From: Xiphophorus maculatus
Taxonomy: Eukaryota > Chordata > Actinopteri > Cyprinodontiformes > Poeciliidae
NCBI RefSeq assembly: GCF_002775205.1
Contig: NC_036456.1
Coordinates: 17,945,463 to 18,009,462, forward strand
Length of the DNA: 64,000 bases
Reading direction: 5' to 3'
Positions 48,401 through 59,099 of the stretch are shown in pieces. Position 1 is the stretch's first letter. Each line of letters begins with the position of its first letter. Below the pieces are notes generated by a model. The model did no database searches and was not told where the DNA came from. It worked only from the letters and a program-made list of their open reading frames with translations. A program made the translations under genes and the position numbers.

Positions 48401-51115
48401 AAGGAGGAAGCTCCTCCTCCTCTGTCTGAAAATGACCTGGCTGTCTTCGATCCCTGCTATAAACAAGGTGGGTTCAACCACAGAATATAAACTATTGCTG
48501 CTGGCAGCCTTTACTTATCCTGGACATTGCCTTCCTATGCAATTCTGCTTGATTCTCATCGCCCTTCATTGCGCTGCCTGAGATTTCTCCCATTAACCTG
48601 GATTTCTCTGGTAGATTAACAAAGTCTGAGAAGAAGACTGTCTGTGTTTCCATTGACCAATTTGATATTTTGAAAATAAATTCTCTTAGTCTCTTAACAT
48701 CCCAATTTTGAAAAAAAAATTATTCTGAACAAAAAGTTTTAGGTGGTTTTAGGCTGAAATTGGTTTATTTAGCAAAACTGCAATGGAAACACTTTTTTTG
48801 CATCACAAGTCACATGATCAACAACTGGTGCAAACCACAAGGAAGAAGACGACAGGAAGTAGTTGGAAGATGATGGCGCATCATGTTTTTTAAATACTTA
48901 TTGTGTGAACAAACTTATTCATGTGTGACTTTATTTGTGTTTCTAATTTAGTGGAAACACTGCGATTGCGAAATTGTGTTTGTTGTTTTGGCATTAGCAG
49001 AATATTGACAAAGTTTTGTTCACATTTATAATGGAAATGCAGAGATTGTTTCTAGGAAAACCTTTCATCAAGACCCTTCAGAATATTACAAGAAATCTAC
49101 CTACTTGAACACAAACTCTAAAAATAAATTAGCGATAACTCAAAACGTTGACAGGACTGTTTATGAAACTATTTTCTTTTAAACCTTAAATTAAAAATCT
49201 ATTGTTTTTTCTCGTTCTGTTTCAGAGAGATCAGATTCCTCGAGTGATCACTCTGAACTGTTCTCGCTGCCGCCGGCCAGTCTGATTGGAGGAGACGCCG
49301 GTTACTTGAACCAGGCGGCCAATGAGCTGACGGCTGCCATGGAGCGGGAGAAAGAGGGAGAGTTCGGTTCTGCCATTCGTGGCTACAGGACAGCGGTGGA
49401 CATACTCATCACTGGAGTTCAGGGTAACATGAGAGACCAGTCAAACCAGTTAATTTTCATCATGATTAGTTTAATCAACGCTGTAAAAAATGCAGATTAT
49501 AGTACAAATTTTACACCAACTGCACCAAACTGTGCAAAAGAAACAGCGTTTTGAGCTTTTTAAAGGGGACCTAATATGAAAAATTCACTTTTTACACGTT
49601 TTTGTTCTTTTGTTTGAGTTTCTACTGCTCCTAAAAACAGCCCAATTGCCTAGAAAAAACACTCTGCCATTTTTCCGAAATGTAACATTACAAATCACCA
49701 GGCATAAATATATATATTTATATTTATATATAAATATATATATTTATATATAAAAATATATAAATATATATATTTTTGCTAATTAAAGTTAAGTGGCACT
49801 AACTGAGAATGTTCAGGTGAAGACGTGAAAGAAACAAACCTAACCAAAGTCTCTACAGCTGGGGTTGCTGTTACCTAGCAACCCCAGGGTGGCCCAGCCT
49901 CGTTACCCAGCAACCCTAGCCGAGCTCCGGCAAGTTTGGTCAGCAAGTTTTACTGCCGTATTCGCTGTACAAAGGCTGCTGGAAAAGACAAATGCTTAGT
50001 TGTTGACTTACCATCCAGAAACCACTTGCTGCATTCTTGTTGGTTGTGCAGGAAGCTCCGCTTCTGCTTTTCAAAGTGTATAATTGTGCATCTGTTCGTA
50101 GCCATTTTCTCGTGCTAGTGTAAACAGTGAGTTGGCCAGCTGTAGCTTATTTGAATAAAATGACAAAATGACTTCAGGCAGAGCTGACCTTATTATTTGA
50201 ATTAGTGAAATAAATTAGCTTGTTTATGGTATTCCAGTTTATTGAGACAAATATATATTTTTGGTTTAATTTCTTTCTGTTTTTAACTCTTGTGCACAAC
50301 ATGTTGCATGGGGAGAACGTGCAAACTCCATTCAAGATTGAGGCTCTAACTCAGGATTTTCTTGCTGCAAAGAACCATGTAACCTATGAGGGAATATATT
50401 AAGTGAAATGCTTACCTTGTATGTGTACAGTAAGTGCTTAATCAGCCTTTTTAGTGAATATTGTATTGATCCGTGCCTGGGCTGCTGGACCTTGTCCTTT
50501 ACCTTACAGCGTAGCTGAGTTGTCTGTGGCGCTAAATTTATAACAGCTTCTCTGCAGGTGTTGGTTTACATCAAGCTGGAGGTAAAAATGCTTCTTACTT
50601 AAAATAAAATATGTTTTGTTGCTCCTCTTGCTTATATAAATAAGTGTGCTGTGTCTTTTTGGCTTGTAGTAAGATACAAATCAAACTGAATAAACAAAAA
50701 AGGCGCCAGCTGCAGCGCCACAACTCAACAGTGACTCATCAGCTCCTCCCCCCTTCAGTGTAGTTTCTGAGCCAGCAGCTCACACGGTAGCGTGGCCGAG
50801 CGGTCTAAGGCGCTGGATTAAGGCTCCAGTCTCTTCGGGGGCGTGGGTTCGAATCCCACCGCTGCCAGGAACATTTTACTTTTCCCTTTTGAAATGCGGC
50901 CTAAAAATAAATTTAAAAAGCTGCAGTCAGAGCACAGGAAGTGAAGTTTGATGAGATTTTTTATGTCTTCATGTTCTGCAGGAGACCCAGATCCAGTCCG
51001 CAGGGAGTCTGTGATGAGGAGGACGGCCCAGTACCTGAAGCACACCGAGATGCTGGTGGATCAGCACGTTTCACCGGGTCACACAGCTGCTCACACACAC
51101 ACACAGGACCCGTAG
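45467..51115 (+). CDS. snx15: Sorting nexin 15 (PX and MIT domains), seven coding exons
   Basis: Peripheral endosomal protein. In mammals SNX15 binds PI3P through its PX domain and influences endosome traffic. Coding exons: 45467-45565, 46268-46424, 47203-47318, 47934-48213, 48294-48467, 49226-49423, 50982-51115 (stop TAG). All junctions are AG/GT and keep frame, giving 385 residues (human about 342). PX spans about 8-125, with the basic motif WKRFS (R51 F52), YTHRNLFRR and EEFPVFPRAHVFGRF. The middle (125-295) is acidic and Pro-rich (PLPPPLIPLPKRR, EEEQEDLDDAELDD, LSENDLAVFDP). A C-terminal MIT domain spans about 300-370 (YLNQAANELTAAMEREKEGE, GYRTAVDILITGV, YLKHTEMLVDQ). The intron before exon 4 has an A-rich tract instead of pyrimidines. 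A tRNA-Leu gene lies in the last intron. Orthology is very secure; the longer acidic linker explains the extra length. Confidence 0.96.
45655..45890. mobile_element. Tc1/mariner-type terminal fragment in snx15 intron 1
   Basis: It begins 'ggtgcatttcaataaatttg', resembling the common 'ggtgcatctcaataaattag' terminus of teleost Tc1-like elements, followed by AT-rich sequence. No transposase is present. Confidence 0.45.
49565..50110. repeat. Dispersed repeat in snx15 intron 6 with GTTACCTAGCAACC palindromes
   Basis: It starts 'ggggacctaatatgaaaaat', contains an AT-rich (TATA)n stretch at 49.71-49.78 kb and two X-box-like motifs (49870-49884 and 49902-49916). A block near 50.05 kb (AAGCTCCGCTTCTGCTTTTC) resembles a block at 62.88 kb, so the two loci look like copies of one family. 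Confidence 0.5.
49705..49778. repeat. (TATATAAA)n AT-rich simple repeat
   Basis: Alternating 'tatatttatatataaa' words within the intron 6 repeat. Confidence 0.8.
50786..50867 (+). tRNA. tRNA-Leu (AAG)
   Basis: An 82-base class II tRNA. Acceptor arms GGTAGCG/CGCTGCC plus the discriminator A are present. The anticodon stem CTGGA/TCCAG encloses TTAAGGC with anticodon AAG at 50820-50822. A long variable arm follows, then a standard GGTTCGAATCC T-arm/B box. No intron and no encoded CCA. It lies in the last intron of snx15 on the same strand, 114 bases before the final coding exon. The downstream TTTTACTTTTCCCTTTT run can end Pol III transcription inside the intron. Confidence 0.97.
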
Positions 51116-51432
51116 ACACACACTTCACACACAAAGACGGCTTAAAGGCAAAGTAAGCTCAGATTCAAGGCGCTCATGAAGTGTTAACAGGTTTGACAGC
51201 TAAAATAAGAATCCTAAACCAGTTTCCATTCCCAGTAACAAACCGTTTCTGGTAGCTAATGCTCCAGTAATGATGCTCTGGGACCTAACAGACGTCTAAT
51301 CTACAAAACAAAGACAAAGCCTTTAAGTTTATGGATGGATATTTCCTCTGTTTGTTCCTTTCATATTATTGATGTTTGTAATGTTAACATCGCTGTACAT
51401 CAGCGGCTTTGCATTTTGCACAATGTTTTGTT

Positions 51433-51438
51433 AATAAA
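51433..51438 (+). terminator. snx15 polyadenylation signal AATAAA
   Basis: The first canonical AATAAA after the snx15 stop, about 320 bases downstream, followed by T-rich sequence. Its use is inferred from position. Confidence 0.55.
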
Positions 51439-51439
51439 T

Positions 51440-53700
51440 CTGATTTTAATTTAATTCAGAAAAACATTTCAATTTGATTCAAAAATATTTTACTCTATTT
51501 ATCCCAAAAGGAAAATTAAATGTTGTCGTAACTCATTTTGTCCAAGAATCTTCAACGACATGGTGCTGATCCACCTCATTTGCTTTTGCTGCTCGTCGTA
51601 CGGTTAGAAGGATGTTGGAGCAGGGGATATGAGAAGATGCTTTGGTTTTCTCCTGCTCTGCATCCATGAAGCCTCCTTTTCAACTCCTCTGGGATTTTGA
51701 CGTCAAAGTTCAGGTATTATTTGAGCTGCTGAGATGGTAATCAGCTGCTCCACATATTACAAACAAACAACACCCGGTTGTCATGGTTACGCACCTTAAT
51801 GGCAGTGGTGTTGCGACAGGAGAAAGTAAAAAAAAGGAAGAGTGAAAATCATTCCAGCTTCACAGCGTCCAAAAAAACAAAACAACAAAACTTGAGGGAA
51901 TATTTAACCAAACATTCAGTGACCCAATCAAAAAAATTAAACATATCAGAATGAAGGCAACAAAACTTCAACAACCTGTCGTCGTTCAGCTGTTATCTGA
52001 GCTTTGAGATGCTAATCTGCTGCTCCAAGCTGTAAAAAACGACACCTTGTTGTCACGGTTACGCGTCATAGCTGTCTGAAAGTAAAGAAATGTGACCAAA
52101 AATCCTTTCGTTTCCGTTTTGTATTCTGGAAAAACAAGTTTCCTGAACACGGGTTTTGATAAAATGTTGGCAGCTTATGAAAAACGTCAGGTTTTATTGT
52201 TGCTAAGCAAATGTTTGGTGTAGCTCCACAACAAAAATACAAAAACAGCATGATTTTGTGAATTATAAATATTAAACATAAAATTTTGTGCTTTCAATGA
52301 TTTGAGCTAGGAGTGTCCAGACATTTTTGGGCCAAAATAATTGAGTCAAGACTAAAGAAAATTAAAAGAAACTGAAATCAAGCAAATAAAATGGTTAGAT
52401 TTTTTTTCTTAAACTTAAAAATAATTTTGCACGTTTTAAAAATTATTTAAGAAAAACACCTGGTTTTTAAATGATTTTGGGCTCGACTGAGCAAACTTAT
52501 TTTCTGCTATTACAGGATTTGAGTCAAAAAGGTTTCAATATTTAGTCAAATTGAATACATTAAACAGAAGCTGATTTGAAAAGAGAATCCCATATATTTT
52601 ACAAATATTCTTATTTCAATTTTTAGTGAAACATTTTGCTTTTGATCGTGGGATTACATTTTACATCTAAAGCGTTTAATCCTTACAGTGTTTAGTGAGA
52701 CGGCACGTAGATTTGTTGTAGTACCTGTTAAATTCCTGTGAGAGTCGCTGCTGCTCATTTTAAGGTTAAAACGCGCTCTGGACTGGAGAGAGAAGCACAT
52801 TAAAGAAGAAAACAGCTGCTTTTAATAATAAACATGCAGCTTGCTGCGGAGTTAATTTACTTCACATAATCATGATTGTTAGAACTCTCTATGTTTGTTT
52901 AAAGACTTTAAAATGTCTTAAATTTGTTTTAAAAAGTTAGTCAGCCTTTAATATCGTCACCTTACTAGAATAGTGGCCCAAGTAATTTTTTTTCTAAAAG
53001 ATGTGTTGGAGCTATTTATTCTTTATTTTTATCCATTTGAATTTTTTTAGTTTATTCTTAGTTTGCTTTATATTTTTTGTATTACTAACAGTTTATTTGT
53101 AGGTTAATAATTGTTGATTTTATTCATTTCTTGTTTTGTTATTTGTTAAGACAGAAAGAACGATGGGTCCATTTTCTATAAGTGTAGGCACTGGTATAGG
53201 ACCAGCATGCACTGGGTTTGGAGGGCAGCAGGAAACAAAGACAAGTTTTATTTTGTTATTTGCTTACCAACTAGAGAAAATAAACCATAAAGAGCAACAT
53301 TTAAGTTTTGGACATTGGACTTTTGTCTGCGTACAAAACGTTACCCAGGACTGTTGATTGAATTTTTACAGGATGTTTGGTTTGACAAACAATCACCACT
53401 ACAAGATGATTTAGGGAAAAAATAAATCACTTTTGGCAAATTATTAGTAAACAATTATCTTGGTAAGGTGACGATATGCTAATCACAGGTCTTACATTTT
53501 GCTTTGACAGGGCAATTTAATCTCATATATTATGTTTTGTTTATTTATTTTTTACGGGACTTTTCTGTCAGGCAAAAGTTTGAGTTGGACTCAGAAATTT
53601 TTGTTACATTCTCTGACTCGCTACCACTAGCTAACTGCTAACATAACCTTGCTAACTTGCTAGCTAGCATTTTGCATCTATTAGGTAAGTGCAAATTTAC
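51440..53700. other. Intergenic DNA, no gene recognised
   Basis: AT-rich sequence with short frames only and no clear transposon ends. A 73-residue frame at 53136-53357 has no recognisable domain. Confidence 0.4.
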
Positions 53701-53704
53701 CACC

Positions 53705-54281
53705 ATGTGTCAAACTGGAGGCCCGTGGGCCAAATCCGGCCCAACATAGCTTTTTATGCAGCCCTCTTCTGGACAAAACAATAAATGTGATAAAATGTGT
53801 TATTAATCAACTCAATCATATATGCTAAAATATATCAATCAGTCCCTCCAGTTTCTTGAGAATTATCGTGGAAATTCACGCAAAATCAACAAATTCACAC
53901 ACTTTTTTGCACTAACAACTGGGATTTTATTGCAGTCAAAAATTGTTAAAAACTTTCTTTCTTGTACTAAACAGCTGCTTCAGCCTTAATTGATGTCAGA
54001 TTATAATCCAGGATCTACACAGCGAGTAATAAAAAGTCACATATAAATACTGTCATAAATAAGCGCAAATATCAAAATATTTCCAAATTAGCACCATGGA
54101 CACTTTCATTTTTATTGCAAAAAATCACAAAACAATTGTAAAATCCTGGAGGGACTGAAAAGATGTTAAATATTATTTAATTATTTTATTTTAACAGTTT
54201 GTGAACAGATTTTATCAATACATTCTGGCACAACCGGCCAGAATTATCTCGATTTGGCCCAAAACAAAAATGAGTTTGATG
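53705..54281. mobile_element. hAT-like MITE carrying a nested second MITE
   Basis: The left part reads GTGTCAAACTGGAGGCCCGT then 'ccaaatccggccc'. The right part reads 'tttggcccaaaac' then ATGAGTTTGAT. These are inverted counterparts typical of a common vertebrate hAT MITE (TGTCAAACT...GGCC ends). The body is interrupted by the element at 53840-54157. No target-site duplication was convincing. Confidence 0.55.
53840..54157. mobile_element. Nested MITE with 12-bp perfect terminal inverted repeats
   Basis: The ends CAGTCCCTCCAG (53840-53851) and CTGGAGGGACTG (54146-54157) are exact inverses. The interior is AT-rich and non-coding. The element lies wholly within the hAT-like MITE 53705-54281, so it inserted later. 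Flanking duplication is not obvious. Confidence 0.7.
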
Positions 54282-54284
54282 GAT

Positions 54285-54500
54285 GAAGTTTGTACATTTC
54301 TGTGAAGATAAAAGTCTTAAATTTAATTCATAATAGTCTTAAAAAGTCTTAAATATGATTTGCTGAAACCTTCAGAAGCTATTCAAGGGTAAGTGCAAAT
54401 TTATCACCAGATAGATGAACAAAGTTCATGCATTTCTATGGAGATACAAGTCTTAAATTTCTTTCATAGTGGTCTTAAAAAGTCTTAAATCTTTGTTCCT
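54285..54500. repeat. Two imperfect direct repeats ending in AGTCTTAAAT
   Basis: A block with 'catttctgtgaagataaaag...tagtcttaaaaagtcttaaa' near 54.29-54.36 kb recurs near 54.43-54.49 kb as 'catttctatggagatacaag...ggtcttaaaaagtcttaaa'. The spacing is about 140 bases. It is a local duplication of old repeat sequence. Confidence 0.6.
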
Positions 54501-54529
54501 TTAAAAACCCTGCTAACGACCTGTAGCTG

Positions 54530-56150
54530 TAACTTCAACTCATTAGTGAACACTAATGCACGGCAAACACCTAAGAGAGATAATCAAATGCATTTTTTTG
54601 CATAAAAGTAATTTTTTCTGTAGTTTCAGCGTGGATGGAAAGTGGCTGGTTTGGCATCAAAGAGGGGAGAGAGAGAGGATGGGATGCAGAAAAGAGAAAG
54701 CAAACAGCAGAATCCCTTCTCTGGAGAGACGGGGGATGAAAGGAGGGCTGGAAACAGATGGAGGGGTGACCATTTCCCCAATCAGATGAAAAAACGAGGG
54801 GTCATGGAGAAAGAGAGACAACAAACGCTGGAGGAGAGGAAAAACGAAGGGATGAGATTAGAGGATAAGCAGAGATGATCCTTCTATTGTTAACGGGGTG
54901 GAAAAAAGCAGACCCTCCCTCTTCCTCTCTCCGTCTCTCTCTTTGGCTTTGTTTTGACCACTGTGGGGTGCTTGAAGTGGATGGAGGGATGGCAGCGAAA
55001 GAGCGATAACTCTGCTGCATCCTGTTATACATCCCTCTTTCTCTCTACCTTTCAATCCATCTCCTCTTCCCTCGTTCTGGTGCTCCACCTGTGAAATGCA
55101 GAAAAAGACAGAAACAAAGAGACGGAGGTGAGGAGGGAGGGAGGGGGGCTAACAGCCACGCAACATTAGCATGCTGAGAGTGTCAGCACTCTCCTCTCTT
55201 TTCTATCATCCCTCTTTCCATCCCTCCTCCCTCTGTCTCTTTCTCCTCACTGGTCACTGCAATTATACCATCCAAACACTCCAGCCTGAGAGCATAATGG
55301 CTTTCCTCCACATGTGTGTGTGTGTGTGTGAGATCAAAAGACACAGATGTGTGTATTAGTGCATAATTTAGAGCCACACGTGACACATTAAGTGTGACAC
55401 AGAAGGGGCGGCTGTGGGTGTGCAGGAGAAAAACGACCATATGTGGGTGCGGATGAGGGTGTGTGAGTCCTCACGGCTACAAAAACTGCTTCTCCAACCT
55501 CTGAACCGAGCCCGCTCTCCAACGTGCTCCGGGAAACTCGCTTCACACACACACACACACACACACGCACTCTCGCTTGGACCGTTATGACCTAAATGGC
55601 CACTGGGTTGAGGCAAACAGCACACCTGCTTTCTCTCTGTTTTTGTTTTCGTTCCATCAACTTCTTCTTCTTCTCCCCTCTCAACCCATCCTCCTTGTTT
55701 TTATTCCACTACACACACGCACACACACCCCTCCTCTGTGAGCTTGTTATCCCTCCCCGGCCAGTCGTTTCTCTCTCTGTCACCTTGCCCCCAGCTATTC
55801 CAGCACACTTTCGTCTCCCCCCACCTCATCTCTCGCTCTCACACACTCACATAAAACACACTCGTTGTCTATTTTCTGTCAGCCCAGGGCTCTGTGGCGG
55901 CCTGACTCTCTCTTACAGACAGGCTTGACATTTGTTTTCACCCTCCCAGGGTCTGTTTGGTTGTTGCTGTGGGGTTTGATGTTGATTTAAGACTACTACT
56001 ATCTGAAGTATTTGATAAATAAATATATATATATACATAAACTGAAAATACTAACTAATAAACAAGATGCTGGCTGGAGGTGTAAAGAACAGTGAGACAA
56101 CTTTACTGAAGAAGAAGCCATTTCTCCCAAATTAGCGTGTAAACTCCAGA
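54530..56150. other. Purine- and pyrimidine-rich tracts with short (GT)/(AC) runs; no gene seen
   Basis: 54.65-54.88 kb is strongly purine-rich on the plus strand, while 55.59-55.86 kb is pyrimidine-rich. Open frames here (charged or Ser/Leu-rich) follow from base skew and are not convincing genes. Short GT/AC microsatellites occur at 55.31-55.33 and 55.54-55.57 kb. Confidence 0.45.
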
Positions 56151-56159
56151 CTACACTTT

Positions 56160-56760
56160 GTAAATGTAAATCTGATTAAACTACGCGGGTTCATTCACAC
56201 CAACCCCGTTTAATCAAACTCTAGTTCGTTCGTCTAGAAAATCCGTTTCGTTTGCGGACTAAGAAAAAGCTAAACCTGGTCGCCTACAAACCCCGGTGTC
56301 ACTAAGGTCGAGGTGAACTCTGCTGCCGTTTGAATGCGTATAAACGCCAAGCGGACTGGAGACAGCACCAGAAGCAGGAAGTGGACTACAGCGCAGGGCA
56401 TTCTGGGTAAATACAACCTTAACAAACGTGCTAGCATATTGCTAGTGGGGAACATGGCTCATGTTATTTTACCAAAGTAAAATCCGACGCTAATCCATTT
56501 TTGTTGACATTTCGCAAAGAATGAAGTTGAACACTTGTCTTCTTCGGGCGTTTTCATGTCGTTTCCTTCAGTGGTACTTGGTGCAGCGCCTCCACAGGCG
56601 AGGAGGGGAACAGGTTCCTCGAAGGGTTTGGTTCGTTTGACACGGTGCAGAGTGAAAGTGAACCATAGCAGCTAAAAATGTAACAAATGTTGCAACGTTG
56701 GTCCCCAATCCAACCGAGTCTTCTGGACTATCAGGTGTGAAAACACTCTAAAACTAAAAC
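56160..56760. repeat. Possible DNA-transposon-like segment with TTCACACC...GGTGTGAA ends
   Basis: 'gggttcattcacaccaaccc' near 56.19 kb and 'tatcaggtgtgaaaacactc' near 56.73 kb have inverted TTCACACC/GGTGTGAA cores. The intervening CpG-bearing sequence has only short frames. The limits and class are uncertain. Confidence 0.3.
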
Positions 56761-57331
56761 TAATTTGCTTGGCCGTAATGGCAATTGTTACAGCCAAAGT
56801 TTTAGATGTTACATCTGACAATGAGGGTCATTGGATTTTCATAGTGGTTGAATTTCATTCTTGCATCTTTTTGCTGGGCAATATTTATGGTTATAATTCT
56901 GATTCTTTAAATATTATTTTCTTAAAAGAGCTGGAGGACACCATGTTTTTCCTTGGTACTAAGTTTCCATCAGCAAAGGTTATTTTAGGGGGAGATTTTA
57001 ATATGGTCTTTTCCACTCCACTGGATAGACATACAGTACCTCTAGATTTAGAAATGGACAGAACTATCTTTTGGACTTCTCTAACCGGCTAAATCTATTA
57101 GACATTTGGAGACATCGTCATCCTACTGACATACAATACACCTGGAGTAACAAAAGCTTTTCAACTCAATCTAGAATTGACTTATGGCTTATTTCAGAGG
57201 ACATGGAGAGTCCAGTAATGGTGGTTAAAATTTGCCCTGCAGTTTTAACTGAAAAAAAAACCCAAAACCATTTGTTTAAAAGCAAATCTTTCTAATAAGG
57301 AGAGTAGAAGAGTGTATAACCACTGGAAACT

Positions 57332-57543
57332 ATTTTAAAAAAAAATTTTTTTCCTTTTCTCCAAATGGTTTTTATGGCGCTAGTGGCTCGTATTTTTTCT
57401 ACAGTAGGCTGACAGGAAACAGGGAAGGAGAGGGGGGAAGACATGCGGCAAAGGTCGTCGGGACCAGGAGTCGAACCCGCGTCGAGGACTAAGGCCTCCA
57501 AACGTGGGGCGTGCTAACTCGCTGCGCCACCACAGCACGCCCC
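57332..57543 (-). mobile_element. tRNA-derived SINE with a 14-bp target-site duplication
   Basis: Read on the minus strand it starts GGGGCGTGCTGTGGTGGCGC, with an A-box-like TGGCGCAGCGAG and a B-box GGTTCGACTCC (plus 57467-57477). It ends in an A/T-rich tail. The flanks are identical 14-mers AACCACTGGAAACT (57318-57331 and 57544-57557). Insertion into the LINE copy split its open frame. The tRNA-like head is clear; the parent tRNA and SINE family name are not assigned. Confidence 0.88.
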
Positions 57544-57618
57544 AACCACTGGAAACTTAACAACTCATTATTAAATAACATAGAACTTACATCATTCATT
57601 CAAAAACTAGTCAAACAG

Positions 57619-57900
57619 TATCAATCAATCAATCAATCAAATTTTATTTGTATAGCACATTTCAGCAGCAAGGCATTTCAAAGTGCTTTACATCATTAGA
57701 AACACAAAGCAACATAGAATCAATAATCAAAACACAGCATTAAGTCAAGTTCCATCATTAAAGTTGTAATTGATTACGTTTCGAATACAATTCTAAACAG
57801 GTGGGTTTTTAGTTGAGATTTAAAATAAGTCAGTGTTTCAGCTGTTTTACAGTTTTCTGGAAGTTTGCTCCAAATTTGTGGTGCATAGATGCTGAAACTT
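57619..57900 (-). mobile_element. 3' fragment of a non-LTR retrotransposon with (TTGA)n tail
   Basis: An (ATCA)n microsatellite opens the segment on the plus strand. It is followed by 'aaattttatttgtatagcac' and 'aaagtgctttaca', a common teleost LINE 3' region read in reverse. The repeat tail at the 3' end on the minus strand suits a CR1/L2-like element. It interrupts the LINE ORF2 copy. The clade is uncertain. Confidence 0.5.
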
Positions 57901-59099
57901 TAAATCTAACAAGTTACCAGGCAAAGATGGTTTGACATCAGGATTTTATCACAAATTCTCGGCTGAAACTTCAGAATTTCCTCTCGCAGTTTATAATGAA
58001 TCCAATAACAATGAAGAACTACCCCGTCAATGAAACAGGGTCTTATCACTCTGATCCCTAAACCAAATAAATACCATTTAATAATAGATCATTGGCGTGG
58101 CATCACTCTGTTAAATAATGACTATAAAATTTTGGCCTCCATTTTAGCTAAAAGACTGAAAAATGGTTTAAATGACATTATACATGAATCTTAAAATGGC
58201 TTTCTGCCTGGACGCAACATTTCTGATAATATTCGATTAGTGCTAAGTTGATTATAAAGATCTTATTCCTGGTGATCCAATTATTCTGTTTTTAGATTAT
58301 CAAAAGGCCTTTGATACAATTGGTCACAACTTTATTTTTGACACATTGTCCTTTTTTAACTTTGGTACGTTTTTCATTAAAGCCTTTAAGACACTTTATA
58401 GAGATAACAGTTCTATAAAACTTCTATATGGCACATCTAGCCGATTTGATATCAATAAAGGGTTTCGTCAGGGATGTCCGGCCTCCCCTTACATTTTTCT
58501 GCTTGTTGGCCAAATTCTAAATTATTTAATCAGATAGAGCTCACTTGAGGGAATTAAAATATTTGATCAAGAACTTAAAATTTCACAACTTGCTGATGAT
58601 ACAAAAATATTTTTAAGAAATTCTAATTAAATTCCTGTAGCTAAATTCTGTTATAGCTAAATTCTCAAGCATTTCAGGATTGAAACTCAATCTCAAAAAA
58701 TGTGAAATCCTTCCCTTATATACGACTGATGTTACTGAAATGTGTAACATCCCTGTAAAAAACACGGTAACTTACCTGTTAAAATCTCCACTGGCCACAA
58801 TAACATGGGTATTAATTTTACTCCGGTTTGTGAATCTATTAAAAAGAAATTCAACAGCTGGTTAGCCAGGGATTTAACTATTTCTGGTGGAGAACTATTA
58901 AGCAAAGCAGAAGGAAAGTCATCATATCTTTTCGCATCATTAGATATTAATAAATTGTTCTGTTCTGATCTGGATAAAATTCTCTTCAACTTTATATGGA
59001 AAAATAAGGCCCATAAAATAAAAAAATCTGTTCCGCCACAACTGCAGTGTCAAAATGATCCGAACCGATTTTTGTAATTTCTGTCCAGTAAAACTATTA

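Larger units (their letters stand above)
56769..59090 (+). pseudogene. Decayed Tx1/L1-type LINE ORF2 (endonuclease and reverse transcriptase), with two nested insertions
   Basis: An apurinic-type endonuclease region is visible at 56.77-57.29 kb (LGGDFNMVF, later SRIDLWLIS after a frameshift). Reverse-transcriptase blocks follow: LPGKDGLTSGFYHKF (57.92 kb), FLDYQKAFDTI (58.29 kb), GFRQGCPASPYIFLL (58.46 kb) and the catalytic-box equivalent LADD (58589-58600). The region ends with KILFNFIWKNKAHKIKK, typical of fish Tx1/L1 ORF2. Many stops and frameshifts occur, so it is inactive. A SINE (57332-57543) and another retroelement fragment (about 57619-57900) interrupt it. ORF1 was not found. Family knowledge supports the clade; its exact name is not known. 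Confidence 0.8.

Noticed and set aside
54642..54878. Charged 78-codon frame in purine-rich DNA
   Set aside because: The amino acids (Glu, Arg, Lys, Gly) follow from purine skew; there is no domain, conservation evidence or splice context.
55183..55928. Overlapping frames on both strands near 55.2-55.9 kb
   Set aside because: They run through (GT)/(AC) microsatellites and pyrimidine-rich DNA and match no family.
56769..59090. Possible functional reverse transcriptase or retroviral pol
   Set aside because: The motifs are of the non-LTR type, the frame is broken by many stops and frameshifts, and there are no LTRs, protease or integrase.
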